64,000 nt of DNA from Palaemon carinicauda (GCF_036898095.1 NC_090728.1:94679281-94743280), one strand, 5' to 3'; shown: positions 50,341-61,321, numbered from the stretch's first letter. The notes: generated from the letters alone by a model not told the origin. Translations and numbers: made by a program.

Positions 50341-50990
50341 TCCTTCTTGTTATCACCACACAGTCCATCAATAACCTTTCTACCGCCTTTCCATTTGCTA
50401 CTCTTACTCATGTACACTTATTTATATCTTTTTTTCTTGAAAAAAACTATTACCTATCACAAGATCTTGTTCAAAACACCTATCTAGCAGTCTTTCACAC
50501 TCTCATTTTCACCTGGTATGCTATACTTCCCAATGACACCTTCTACCTCTCCAGCACCCATTCTGGCATTTAAGACACCCATTACAACTACATAACTCCT
50601 CCTACTCAGTCCTTCTACACACCTAGTTAACTCATACCAGAATTCATTTTGCTCTCTTCCCTTTTCTCACAACCCAGCCAATACGCACTGACAAAAGCCC
50701 AATATTCTCTATAACCTTCCCCACATTAACCTAAATGACACCTTCTTCCATTTCACTACTTTACCTGTCACCCATTCCCTCAGGAATAAAGCTCTTCCCC
50801 TTTCAATTCCAGACACACTATTTGTTACTTTACCAAACATTACTTCACCCTTCCCTTTTATCTTTGTCTCACACAAGGCCAATACATCTTTCTATTCCAA
50901 AGCATACTTCCAATCTCACATCTTTTAATCTCAATCGTACTACATCCACGTACATTCAGACACCCCTAGAGTGCAGGGAGCAGTCATTCT
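50341..50990 (-). pseudogene. LINE endonuclease-domain remnant
   Basis: The minus strand encodes parts of a non-LTR retrotransposon apurinic-type endonuclease: L-A-L-C-E-T-K-I-K-G-K-G with the catalytic Glu (about 50880), R-L-M-W-G-R, then N-E-F-W-Y-E-L-T-R-C-V-E-G-L, S-Y-V-V-V-M-G-V-L-N-A-R (where D-L-N is usual, so the Asp is Val here) and a N-K-Y-T-W-V-R-V-A-N-G-K block near 50400. Several stops and frame changes. Its downstream side ends at the F2 end, so F2 inserted into it, but the other half is not visible. It looks like the same kind of LINE as the RT at 61759-63031. Confidence 0.78.
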
Positions 50991-51997
50991 CCCCCAAATA
51001 CTCTTCTTTGCTTTTTAACAGGAAACAACAATACAGGAGAGGGGATTCCCAGTCCCCTCGTCCTGTCCTTGTTTGTCGCTCTTTATGACACGCAGAAATA
51101 TGTTGGCGCTATTATAATTATTGTTATGGCCCAGTGGCCACATGAAGAAAAGGCTATGGTCAAAACTTCACATAGAGAGATAGAAGTATAAGAAAGCAGC
51201 TGCCATATCTACGTGCAGGCAACCAAGTCCTCGTGCAGGATGTAGTCAGTATGAAATGGGATTAGGCGGGAGTGAAAATGAAGACTTCCATACAAACAGT
51301 ATTTATTCAAAATAAATGGGAATGACAGGCAATCCAAGAGAAATTTCCACCACGTAAAATATATTGCAGCAAAGAGAGTGCTCTACCATATAACCAGTTG
51401 CAGGAATGCCATGAACCCAGGACCACGAGGTAGATGCAGGCCACGGTAGCTCACCACCCACTAACAGATGTAGTTCAAGCCCATCCAAACGTCCAGCTTG
51501 GATGAAGAACTATGAAGGTGGAAAATAAAGTGCATTTTGTCTGTAAGACAATTATTAAGTTTTAATTTGCTTAGCCATTATTTTGCAAAAAATTTGTCAA
51601 TTTCCCTGTTCTGGATTCTTACGTTTGTCTCTGATCTTGACTTTCTGGTTTATGTATGTATTGCAAGTAAAGTTTTACTGTATTACAGATTCTGATTTTG
51701 AACAGAAAATATATGTTTTCCTGTAGTAAATAACATGATTTGACTGAATTTTACCTTCATTTCAACCGCAAACAAACAAAACAAACAATTCGACTAACTT
51801 TAAGTAGCCGAACTGGTTGCTGTTATTACGGATGAAATGAAGGTGAAAACCGGTTAAATCACGTTATTTTCAACAGGAAAACATATATTTTCTGTTAATA
51901 TGTTAAAATATAATGTCTATTGGGTACCGTCTATTATTATATATATTGTGTTAAAATGTTTAAATATAATGACTTGTTCAATTTCCGTGTCACTTCA
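50991..51997. other. AT-rich stretch, no gene seen
   Basis: No frame resembling a known protein. It may begin with the 5' leader of the LINE at 50341-50990 (GC-richer to about 51070). An imperfect inverted pair flanks 51710-51890: AAATATATGTTTTCCTGTAG against TGAAAACATATATTT-like sequence (GGAAAACATATATTTTCTGT at 51880), possibly an old MITE of about 190 bp with TCATTTCA/TGAAATGA inside. Confidence 0.4.
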
Positions 51998-52437
51998 CTC
52001 ACGTATGTACTGCGAACGATAACATTAGCAACGTTACCAATGATACACAGCGTTACCAACGTTACGGTGGCAAATGCTACAATAATATTACCATGTGTAT
52101 TTTAAAGAATTTTTCCATATACCCTTTACACAATATATAAAAAGATACAAAAAGGGTACAGAACCTAACAAACCTACCTAACCTAACCTAGAGGTTCCCA
52201 GGTCACAAACCTCACGTATGTACTCCGAACGATAATATTAGCAACGTTACCAATGATACACAGCGTTACCAACGTTGCGGTGGCATTGCTAACGTTAGCA
52301 ATACTACGGTAATATTATCATGTGTGTTTTAAAGAATTTTTCCATATACAGTTTACACAATATATAAAAAGGTACAAAAAGTGTACAGAACCTAACAAAC
52401 CCACCTAACCTAACCTAGAAGTTCCCAGGTCACAAAC
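51998..52437. repeat. Tandem duplication of about 213 bp with short CCTAA runs
   Basis: Two units, 51998-52210 and 52211-52437, each beginning CTCACGTATGTACT and ending with TTCCCAGGTCACAAAC. Each contains AGCAACGTTACCAATGATAC, TTTTAAAGAATTTTTCCATA and a CCTAACCTAACCTA run. The units differ by scattered substitutions and an extra ATTGCTAACGTTAGCAAT palindrome-like insert in the second. The CCTAA runs match the arthropod telomere motif but are only two to three repeats long. Confidence 0.88.
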
Positions 52438-52460
52438 CCAATATAATGCCTTTTGTTGAA

Positions 52461-52743
52461 AGACTTACCTTTATGACCCAGACGAAAACACTTGTGGTAC
52501 CCTTATACGTGGTAACATTATAACCACACTGTCGTTTCTTTTTGGTTTTAGAAAACGTGAATGTCTTTCCTGTAAGATAAGAAGGAATGGCACTTCGGGC
52601 ACTGTAAACGTTGAGGTATAACATTGTGATTTAAGGAAATTATCAACATTGGATGTCGTATCGAAAATATCACCATAAAATTTAGCAAATGCTTTTAGGT
52701 ATTGAATACTGCAGCCGCTACAAGTTTCTATAACGTCCTCCAT
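52461..52743 (-). CDS. Candidate first coding exon of an unrecognised gene
   Basis: An open minus-strand frame starts at an ATG at 52743 (M-E-D-V-I-E-T-C-S-G-C-S-I-Q-Y-L) and runs to 52471. It could be coding: balanced composition, no repeat. On the minus strand TTCTTATCTTACAG occurs near 52572 (acceptor-like) and AAAG/GTAAGTCT near 52459 (donor-like), the latter following another open frame rich in Lys (K-T-K-K-K-R-Q-C-G-Y). I do not recognise the protein. It could equally be a chance frame in single-copy sequence. Confidence 0.25.
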
Positions 52744-52809
52744 CGCAAAATATGAAAAAAAAAAACTCACTTGAAATAACGAACACCTGAGTAGGACACA
52801 GGTTTCCAC

Positions 52810-55152
52810 GGAAAAGGATTTGGTGGAAGGGGTATGAATAGACCACTTAAAGAAATAAGGGAAAGGGGTAGGGAAATATTAACCGACAACCCCCTTGTGC
52901 AAACTTTCAATACGTATGGGTTCGTGATTGGTTAACGGGAAAACAACGGAGTCTAGAGGGTGAACATGAATGAACTAGAATGGGAAACTTGTCCAGAGCA
53001 AGTATTTATGTGAAATTGGGGTGTGACAAGGTAATAACAAAATGAATAAAACTAATTTAGGAAGATAAAATGGAATGTATGATAAATAATATTTAATGGA
53101 AATATAAAATGGGGTGATTTTATAAGGTATCGGATAATAAAAGGTGTAATACTGGTGTCAATCGTAATATGTATACGAGGGTATTACATAAAAGGAATAG
53201 TATAGATGAACTGGATCAAGTAATAGACTTGAATAAAGCTGGTGAAGAAGACAAAATTACATTTCACGGATAGAGAAGAAGAAATCCTATTGGTGGAGAA
53301 CGAGCCTCTGCGCAGAAGGTGGAAACCTGCTATATACAAACGAACGAACGGGAGCGACTACAACCAGCAAGTAGAATGAGAAAAAATAAATGAAAAACAC
53401 TGCTAATGTTAGCATGTTACGCTAACATTGCCACAGATCTACACCACACGTTGGCAGCTCTGGTTACCGTATTTTTTCATGAGACATAGCCTTTGCAAAG
53501 GCTCCTCCAAAGTTTATCCAGTTATACTATTTTGTCTTTTCCTCCGTTTATTATACATCCAAGAAGATAATGCTTAGAGAAGAAAAGGTTTGTTCTACGA
53601 TTATATATCGATTCCCCAGTATGTTTTCCACACCCAAAACCCCAAGTTCCCACTGGGGGTACCCCAGTATCGTAGGATATAGATATATATATATTTCTGA
53701 AACTATTCATTTGCGACGGGAACGAGTGTCATTTTCAAAGAGCGTAATTTTTTCTATAGGAACAAGTAGTTTTTTTCCTAGATTACATTCCCCAGTAAAA
53801 TAATACCGTATTGCAGTAGTGCATAGCTTGGGAGGGATGTAGCATAAGTATATGTCACACAAAATGTATCCATGTCCGCACCAAGATACAAGCGCTAACG
53901 TCAGTAGGCCTCGAATCCACCATGTAAGCGAGACACGCAATAAATGATACGTGGGAACACTGGCTCTTAATTACACCGCCGAGAATATCTTATACCTGGT
54001 AACACCATATCTTTTGACAATACATCTCTTTGACCTTAAAATTTTCAAAACTTAGTATGACATTTTACCTGACTTTATGACTAAACCAACTTGCTCGTAA
54101 AGTACTAACCTAACCTAGGCCTAAACTAGGCTATGCAGCACAAACCTACCATAGGTTTAATTTAAATCTAATACTCTGAAAACTGCACTACAACAAACAT
54201 CCGACAGTCTCATGTTAAAGAATGATTTAGCTATGGACTAGGATAAAACATACCTATGGATAATGAAATTAATGTCATGTCAACAAAGATGTGGAAAATG
54301 AAAAGGAACACCACCTCACTACGCGTAGACATGGTACTCGATACTAAACAAACTAGTGGTAATTTTACATCAAGATTAAAATTCGCAATATTTAATAGTA
54401 CTTCCAATATTTCTGCTGGCTTACATACTATAGAAGCAAATGACGATGACACTTTAGACTTGCCTTTGAATCGCAGACGACATTCAGGCAGGCTATAAGA
54501 AAAAGACTCTCGCGAAATCAAAACATTAGATTTTCTTAAAAAATGAGCATCAACTTTTCTCATTAAAGATTTCGAAGATATATTCAAGCATTTAAACTAT
54601 CTATTTCCATCCCTTTTCCTTATACGTCTATCAGAAAATATTTACTGTTGCATCAACAGAAGACTAATTTTATACTTACTTACTTGGTATACTTGGTAAT
54701 TTTGTTGAATTTTAGATGGAATAATTTTAGTTGTTAATATATATAATACAATTATTATTTGGTATCTTGACGAAAATTGTTACTGTTAAGAAAAGTGCGT
54801 TCCTTGAAAAGTTTATCAAATTATTTTTGCCGGCAATGACCACTCTCCAAGTTGTCATCATTGGATTGTTAATATCGTTTAAATAACTTAGATGTAAAGG
54901 TTCCTTGTTCAAAGATATATAGGTAACATTATTGGCAAACTTGTCAAAGATTTTTCCTTTATTCAGCACTTTCTTGACAAACTAGAATTTAAGACACTTT
55001 ACGGAATGCAATATTACACAGCAAGACCAGAAGGATCGGGCAATTCTACATCAAACACTAAAGATTTTTTACACTTGTACCTTTTCCAAGCTTATTTATT
55101 AAAGAGAATTTGTATACTTTAATAAGTACCTGGCATCCATTGATAAAATGAC
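52810..55152. other. AT-rich stretch, no supported gene
   Basis: Several short frames exist (53707-53940 minus, 54231-54587 minus, 54256-54498 plus) but none resembles a protein family I know, and they overlap on opposite strands. This is probably unique intergenic or intronic host DNA. A GCTAACATTGCC-type stretch near 53415 recalls the palindrome in the tandem duplication at 52275-52300. Confidence 0.4.
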
Positions 55153-55485
55153 TGTAAGGACTCCGCTCCCTCCGTCGTCCAGAAATTCAACAAATTCTCT
55201 ATTTATTTAAATTCTCCTTTCGCCACACCGTGGCTTCCTATATATATGTATTCTGCTCCCTCAGAGCTACAATTTGACATATGTATTATTTCATTACATG
55301 TTTCTGTTTACTTGCAATTCGTGTATTTGTTCATGTGAGAAAACACATATATTTTAGCGGGAAGTTCAAGCTGAATTGGCGCCTACGCCATGCTACCTTT
55401 CCGTCCGCACCCTGTATTATATTCCCACACATGTTTGAATAAACTATCAGTTGATGTTGGTGACGCTTGTCTCACTGTCCTTACA
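55153..55485 (+). repeat. 5' LTR of the Gypsy element
   Basis: TG...CA ends with the inverted pair TGTAAGGAC/GTCCTTACA. Contains CCTATATATATGT (TATA-like) at about 55232-55245 and AATAAA at about 55438-55443, a candidate polyadenylation signal. Confidence 0.92.
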
Positions 55486-55487
55486 AC

Positions 55488-55500
55488 TGGTGATCCCGGA
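55488..55500 (+). other. Putative primer binding site
   Basis: TGGTGATCCCGGA begins two bases after the 5' LTR. The TGG start fits pairing with a tRNA CCA end. I cannot name the tRNA. Confidence 0.5.
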
Positions 55501-55638
55501 GTTGAAGTAGCATCAGCGGTTTTGGCTTTGCCATTAACGGACTTATTACGGCCGTGCTACCTTCTCTTTACTCCGTTACCTTAGGCGTGAGCTTCAGCCT
55601 TTGGTTCTCCCACACCTCGGTGCATGTAAGGCAGTAGG

Positions 55639-56470
55639 ATGAGCTTAACAGACAAATCAACTTCCCACCTCTTCGCCAACTCGTCGTCTGACCACAATGC
55701 CGGAAGCAACACACTCATCGCGCCCAGCGGCCTCGCCTCTACGCCCAAAGTCAAACTGCCGCCCTTTTCTCAACACAACACCGCTTCCTGGTTCCTGAGA
55801 GCAGATGTACTCTTCCGCGTCGCTAGACTCAGCGACTCCTGCGCCAAGGCCGACATCGTTCTCACCTCCATACCTGAAGAGGTATTCGACAAGATTTCCC
55901 CATGGCTCGACGCCCAGGCCGGCCAAGTTTTATACGACGACCTGAGAACGAAACTCATCGGTATCTACTCCCTCTCCGTCTCAGCAAGGGCACAGAAAGT
56001 CCTGGACCTCGCCGGCAAGCCCATGGGTGACACCTCTCCTGTCAAGGCGTGGGAAGAGTTATCCGGCCTGCTTATGCTCCCTGAAACAGACAGCAACGGC
56101 CGACGACGTGAGATTAGCTTATCTCACGAGATCTTTCTTCGACGCCTACCACAAGACGTAAGGGCCCAATTGACAGACGCCGACACGCTCCCGATGAACG
56201 AACTCCTGTCGAAGGCTCAGAAGCTCCACAAGGCCTCCAAAGTATCTCGCCTCGGAGCATCATCGTCAACGCCGCCTTCGTTCTCCTCCTTCAGCAGCTG
56301 CTCTTCCATAGAACGACGAGATCAACGACGAGATCAACGTTCTATCAAGAAAGAAACCGCGGCAACCAACACGACCGAACCCTAGGACTAACCCAGCATG
56401 GTGCTTCTACCACCAACAGTTCGGCAGCGACGCCAAGAAATGTAGAGCACCATGCAGTTTCCCTAGAAGA
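55639..56470 (+). pseudogene. Gypsy gag with C-terminal zinc-knuckle-like segment
   Basis: A 248-residue frame (55639-56385) with the arthropod Gypsy capsid pattern: W-F-L-R-A-D-V-L-F, K-A-D-I-V-L-T-S-I-P-E, V-L-Y-D-D-L-R, F-L-R-R-L-P-Q-D-V-R. After the stop another frame (about 56390-56470) reads W-C-F-Y-H...C-R-A-P-C-S-F, the Cys/His segment normally at the end of this gag. So a frameshift near 56385 separates capsid from zinc segment. Confidence 0.85.
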
Positions 56471-56499
56471 TGACCCCAGAAGCATCCACCTCCCACCAT

Positions 56500-56821
56500 C
56501 GCAGCAGCAGTTAACCAAAACAAGAATGGTCTCTATATCCTCGATACCATTTCCAACCGTAGACTCATGGTAGACACCGGCGCAATGCAGTCAACGTTCC
56601 CATCTTCCAAGTCCGACCTAGACCGTGGTCCCGACAAAAACGCTCCCTCACTCATCGCCGCCAACGGATCTCCCGTATGGTGCTATGGGATCAAGACCCT
56701 CAAGATATCTATCATGGGCCGTTCGTATTCTTGGCCCTTCGCTATCGCTGACGTCAATCGCCCCCTCCTCGGTGCGGATTTCCTTGTCCACCACGGACTC
56801 CTCGTCGATGTCCCTAACTAA
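56500..56821 (+). pseudogene. Gypsy aspartic protease
   Basis: Retroviral-type aspartic protease with L-M-V-D-T-G-A (catalytic Asp) at about 56560-56585, a flap region, and L-L-G-A-D-F-L near the end at 56770. It is followed by a TAA at 56819-56821 and another TAA at about 56928 before RT. It processes the Gag-Pol polyprotein in active elements. Confidence 0.88.
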
Positions 56822-56929
56822 CGTCTCATCGACACGGGAACCTGCCAGTCCCGCGCCCTAGAATACGGCCCTGCAACAATGTCCGTATCCGCCGTAACGA
56901 CGCACCCCTACGCCGACCTCCTACGATAA

Positions 56930-58270
56930 TTTCCCGAGGTTTTCAAGCCCGAGCTCCGACACTCGCCAGGTTCCCCGTCCAAGCACGGGATCTACCACCA
57001 CATCACAACGACAGGACCTCCTACTCACGCCAAATTCCGCCACCTCCCGCCCCAGAAACTGAAGGATGCCAAACGCGCCTTTGAGGACATGGAACGCATG
57101 GGTATCTGTAAGAAAGCATCGAGCCCCTGGGCATCGCCCCTACACATGGTAAAAAAGCCGGACGGGTCCTGGAGACCTTGCGGCGACTACAGGCGCCTCA
57201 ACCTCATCACAACGCCCGATCACTACCCGCTGCCCAACATGCAGGACCTAACGAACGCGTTGCACTGCGCGAAGTATTTTACCAAGATGGACCTCCTCAA
57301 GTCTTACTTCCAGGTCCCCGTATTTCCGGAAGACATCCCGAAAACTGCCATTGTAACGTCGTTTGGATCCTACACCTTCGCATACTCAACCTTCGGTCTA
57401 CGCAACGCTGGGGCGACCTTTCAACGACTAATGGATAGCATTCTGGGTAACCTACCTTTCTGCGTCTGCTACGTCGACGACATCCTGATATTCTTGAAAA
57501 CTAAGGAGGAACACCGGAGGCATGTCCGCACCGTCCTCAAACGCCTACAGGAGAACGGCCTGGTCGTACATTTCGGCAAGTGCACGTTCGGTGCGGAAGG
57601 AGTGGATTTCCTTGGTCACAGCGTATCCTCGTGCGGGGTAAAACCCATGACAACCAAGGTTGACGCCATCAGAAAGTTCCCGATACCTACGACCATCCGC
57701 TAACTTCAGGAGTTCCTGGGGATGGTCAATTACTACAGGCGCTTCATCCCCAACATCGCACAAACCCTGTCACCCCTCGACAACGTCCTGAAAGGAAAAG
57801 CGAAAAAACTCGAGTGGTGTTTGCCCCAGCAACAGGCATTTGCCAGGACGAAGGATGCCCTCGCGAATGCCACCACCCTGGCTCATTTCGACGACAACGC
57901 GCCCCTGCGACTAACGACCGACGCTAGCAATGTCGCCTGTGGGGCTGTGCTGGAGCAACTCGTCGATGGTTCTCCTCGACCGCTGGCATTCTTCAGCAAG
58001 AAATTGAAACCCGCCGAAACAAGATACAGCACCTTCAATAGGGAACTCCTCGCTGTCTACCTCGCCGTCCGCCACTTCAGGCACATCTTGGAGGGCACAC
58101 CCTTCACAATCGCGACAGACCATCAACCCCTCGTTCACGCTTTCACGAAATCGACAGACGCATGGTCCTCCCGACAACAACGTCATCTCAACAATCGCCG
58201 AATTCGGGTGCACCATACGTTACGTCCCAGGAAAGAAAAACCCAGTCACGGATGCCCTTTCAAGGATTGA
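56930..58270 (+). pseudogene. Gypsy reverse transcriptase and RNase H
   Basis: RT begins F-P-E-V-F and has W-R-P-C-G-D-Y-R-R-L-N, K-M-D-L-L-K-S-Y-F (first Asp), F-G-L-R-N-A-G-A-T-F-Q and Y-V-D-D-I-L-I-F (about 57470-57495). A TAA at about 57701 interrupts it before L-Q-E-F-L-G-M-V-N-Y-Y-R-R-F. RNase H follows with T-T-D-A-S, N-R-E-L-L-A-V and A-T-D-H-Q-P-L. A frameshift near 58170 separates the last RNase H residues (Y-V-P-G-K-K-N-P-V-T-D-A-L-S-R, 58215-58268). Confidence 0.92.
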
Positions 58271-58479
58271 AATTGACGCAATCCACCTGGGAATCGACTA
58301 CGCCAATCTCGCAACCGAACAACGCACCGACCGAGAAGCACAGGATCACCTGACGGGGCCGTCCGCGCTCAAGATAAGTGCGATTCCCCTCGGACCAGCA
58401 GGAGTAACTAGCCTCCTGCAGAAGGAAAATATTCGATATCATCCATGGACTTTCACACCCCTCAGGACGCACCACCGCT

Positions 58480-59571
58480 CGCCTTCTGTCTGAAAAGTTC
58501 GTCTGGCCAGGGATCAAAAAGGACGGCCGGGAATGGGCGAAATCATGCATCAACTGCCAGTCAAGCAAAGTCAGCCGTCACACCGAATCGGGGGTAGGCG
58601 ATTTTCCCCAGCCAAAAAGACGTTTCGGTCACATACACATCGACGTCGTGGGACCATTGCCCCCTTCTGGATCTGCTCGCTACCTGTTTACGATCATCGA
58701 TCGCTCCACGAGGTGGTTGGAGGCATCGCCGATGACCAAAGCTACGACTCAAGCATGCGCCGAAGCCCTCCTGTCAAGCTGGGTGAGCAGGTTTGGCGTT
58801 CCTGACGACATCACGACAGACAGAGGCCCCGCTTTCCTCTCAGAAATATGGCTCGCTTTGGCGAACCTGATGGGGACGACGCTCCACAGCACCACGGCAT
58901 ACAACCCTGCGGCAAACGGCATGGTCGAAAGAACTCACCGCGCCCTCAAGGCTTCCCTGATGGCGAGCTGCACCGACGGGGACTGGAAATCACGACTTCC
59001 TTGGGTACTCCTCGGCCTTCGCACCGCCGCTCACGCAGACGGCGAACCTTCGCCTGCCGAAAAGGTTTACGGGGAGGCGCTCGGAGTTCCTGGCGAATTC
59101 TTTCCCTCATCAACCAACGACACGCAGCTGGATCACCTAAGGGACATCGCCAGGAAGTTCAGGCCATGTCTCAAAACTTACCAGGACAGAACCAAGCACT
59201 TCAAGCCAAAAAACCTGGATGACTGCGGGTACGTTTTCGTCCGTGTCGACGCTCATCGACAACCACTAACTAGACCTTATCGTGGCCCCTACCGGGTAAT
59301 TAAGAAGACAATGAAAGCCTTCCTTCTCGACGTCCATGGCAAAGAGGACTGGGTCTCAATAGACCGCGTGAAACCAGCGTTTCTCGAAGGAAGCGACACC
59401 GCCTCCGCCGGACCTGGCAGATCCAGAGTTCCATCTCAAAACAAGGCGCCCAACGAAAGAAAAATCATCAAACAACGACAAGAGGAAGAGATCCTTATGC
59501 CGACCGCCGGCGCGCCCCTCCATTCAAAAACAAGAGGAACCTTCCGACGCCCGAAAAGATACGAAGATTGA
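58480..59571 (+). CDS. Gypsy integrase
   Basis: Joins element DNA to the host. The zinc-binding end has W-A-K-S-C-I-N-C-Q near 58530-58560. The catalytic core has H-I-D-V-V-G-P-L (first Asp), T-D-R-G-P-A-F (second Asp) and N-G-M-V-E-R-T-H (Glu), the DDE set. A C-terminal part ends with a basic tail at a TGA, 59569-59571. The frame from 58648 to 59571 is uninterrupted, in contrast to the rest of pol; the zinc-binding part lies in frame just upstream with one or more stops before it. Confidence 0.92.
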   Translation, partial: RLLSEKFVWPGIKKDGREWAKSCINCQSSKVSRHTESGVGDFPQPKRRFGHIHIDVVGPLPPSGSARYLFTIIDRSTRWLEASPMTKATTQACAEALLSSWVSRFGVPDDITTDRGPAFLSEIWLALANLMGTTLHSTTAYNPAANGMVERTHRALKASLMASCTDGDWKSRLPWVLLGLRTAAHADGEPSPAEKVYGEALGVPGEFFPSSTNDTQLDHLRDIARKFRPCLKTYQDRTKHFKPKNLDDCGYVFVRVDAHRQPLTRPYRGPYRVIKKTMKAFLLDVHGKEDWVSIDRVKPAFLEGSDTASAGPGRSRVPSQNKAPNERKIIKQRQEEEILMPTAGAPLHSKTRGTFRRPKRYED

Positions 59572-59601
59572 TCATCAGCCCTCTACACCGCCCGATGTCT
59601 T

Positions 59602-59612
59602 GGGGGGGGGAG
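59602..59612 (+). other. Polypurine tract before the middle LTR
   Basis: A G-rich run (GGGGGGGGAG) five bases before the middle LTR; a matching run lies at about 59994-60002 before the last LTR. Such tracts prime plus-strand synthesis in LTR elements. Confidence 0.7.
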
Positions 59613-59616
59613 TACT

Positions 59617-59949
59617 TGTAAGGACACCGATCCCTTCGTCGTCCAGAAAATCAACAAACTGTTTATTTATATGAATTCTCCTTTCGCCACACCGTGGTTT
59701 CCTATGTATATGTATTCCGCTCTATCAGAGCTACATTTTGACATATATACTATTTCATTACATGTTTCTGTTAACTCATAATTCGTATATTTGTAAGTGT
59801 AAGAAAACACATATATTTTGGCGGGCAATTCAATCTGATTTGGCGCCAGCGCCATCCTACCTTTCCGTCCGCACCTTGTAATATACTCCCATGCACATTT
59901 GAATAAAGTATCAGTTGATCTTGGTGACGCTTGTCTCACTGTCCTTACA
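59617..59949 (+). repeat. Middle LTR copy, diverged
   Basis: 333 bases, same ends as the outer LTRs but with about thirty differences from either by eye (for example GGACACCGATCCC for GGACTCCGCTCCC, and TTGTAATATACTCCC for CTGTATTATATTCCC). It is the LTR that adjoins the integrase. Confidence 0.9.
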
Positions 59950-60006
59950 ATACAAAGATTAATCATCAGCCCTCTACGCCGCCCGATGTCTTTGGGGGGG
60001 AGTACT
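59950..60006 (+). repeat. Duplicated 57-base internal tail between middle and last LTR
   Basis: Matches 59559-59616, the end of the integrase gene and polypurine tract, with a few differences. It shows that the last LTR belongs to a second unit of which only tail and LTR remain. Confidence 0.9.
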
Positions 60007-60339
60007 TGTAAGGACTCCGCTCCCTCCGTCGTCCAGAAATTCAACAAATTGTCTATTTATTTAAATTCTCCTTTCGCCATACCGTGGCTTCCTATATATA
60101 TGTATTCCGCTCCCTCAGAGCTACAATTTGACATATGTATTATTTCATTACATGTTTCTGTTTACTTGCAATTCGTGTATTTTTTCATGTGAGAAAACAC
60201 ATATATTTTAGCGGGAAGTTCAAGCTGAATTGGCGCCTACGCCATGCTACCTTTCCGTCCGCACCCTGTATTATATTCCCACGCATGTTTGAATAAACTA
60301 TCAGTTGATGTTGGTGACGCTTGTCTCACTGTCCTTACA
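60007..60339 (+). repeat. 3' LTR of the Gypsy element
   Basis: Near copy of the 5' LTR (five differences by eye over 333 bases), clearly closer to it than to the middle LTR. Confidence 0.92.
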
Positions 60340-61321
60340 TAACCAGTAAAAGTCTTTGTGGTCATGAAACTCAAGTTTACATAGCAATAAGTATCCTTTG
60401 TTTTTGGAAGTCATGTCAGTCTGTTTCAAAAGTTTCTCCCTTTTGCTTTCTCTCTCGAAGCGAATTAAATTAGTTCTAGTTAAAGATTGTCAGCTGGAAG
60501 GTAACTGTGCATTTGCTGCACACCCAACACGGACTGTTCACAGAGTAAGAGCCTGTGCAAACATAAGGATAGCTTGAACAAAACCCACACGACTCCTAAT
60601 ACTAAAGGCAGAATTTTTTCGTATGATGTATTCCAATGGCTAATACGTGAAATTCGTTGCGATGGCTTGCAAATTTCCTGGTACCTCCCTTAAGTCTCCC
60701 CCTCTCCTCCTGTGACACATATTATGTCACTTGTTTAGTTCCAGTCTCCGGAAGACCACGACCCCGCTGTGACCATGGGGTTAAGAATTCAACTAAATGT
60801 CGACATTAATGCTTTAATTTTCATTATTTATGATAACTAGATGATGTTAAACTTTTCTAAGAATAATTAGTACCTAAACTGATTTTTTTTTCTTTAATCA
60901 TCTCTTACCATCAAAATGCTTGTGTGGGCCTTGGAATTAACCATCTCTTACCATCAAACTTTCCTATTACGTTTGATATTTAGAGGTGTTTTAATAAGTA
61001 AATTGGTTTTGAAATAAGATTCGATTGTGTGAACATAACGGAATTTCAAAGATGTGATATTAATCAAGTTGCATTCATCCATTGTTTAAAAGTGTCATTG
61101 CAGCCCAATAACCATAGGAAAATCGAAATGGCAAGTTCGGGTTATCCATCCCTGATGGAGTACCTGTATTGGTAAGATACGTTTTCCCATGGCGGGCAGG
61201 CACCAAGTGAGTGTGCCGGTTGCAGACGGCAACTGTAGCAATAAACCACATGTCTCCACCACCGTGTATCTCTTGTCCCACCTTGACATCTAATATGGCG
61301 CTGTGATTCTCAAGGACCTCC
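60340..61321. other. AT-rich stretch, no gene seen
   Basis: I find no coding frame that I would support. ATTAACCATCTCTTACCATC near 60936 nearly repeats TAATCATCTCTTACCATC at 60895. The end of this stretch could contain the leader of the Gypsy-type element that starts near 61322. Confidence 0.4.

Larger units (their letters stand above)
55153..60339 (+). mobile_element. Gypsy-type LTR retrotransposon with three LTR copies
   Basis: Outer LTRs of 333 bases each (55153-55485 and 60007-60339) start TGTAAGGACTCC and end GTCCTTACA. By eye they differ at five positions. Internal order gag, protease, RT, RNase H, integrase is that of Ty3/Gypsy elements. A third LTR (59617-59949) and a duplicated 57-base tail lie before the last LTR. 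No env-like gene is present. Flanks (ATGAC before, TAACC after) show no clear target-site duplication. Gag, protease and RT carry stops and frameshifts; integrase is open. Confidence 0.93.

Noticed and set aside
52165..52425. Interstitial telomere
   Set aside because: Only two to three CCTAA repeats per unit; too short to claim.
53860..53940. tRNA gene or tRNA-derived SINE near TCGAATCCACC
   Set aside because: No cloverleaf can be drawn by eye and the A box is missing.
54231..54587. 118-residue minus-strand frame
   Set aside because: Overlaps an 80-residue plus-strand frame, no recognisable motif and no splice context. Left unannotated.
55137..60345. Target-site duplication of the Gypsy element
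   Set aside because: Flanking bases (ATGAC and TAACC) do not match beyond what chance allows.
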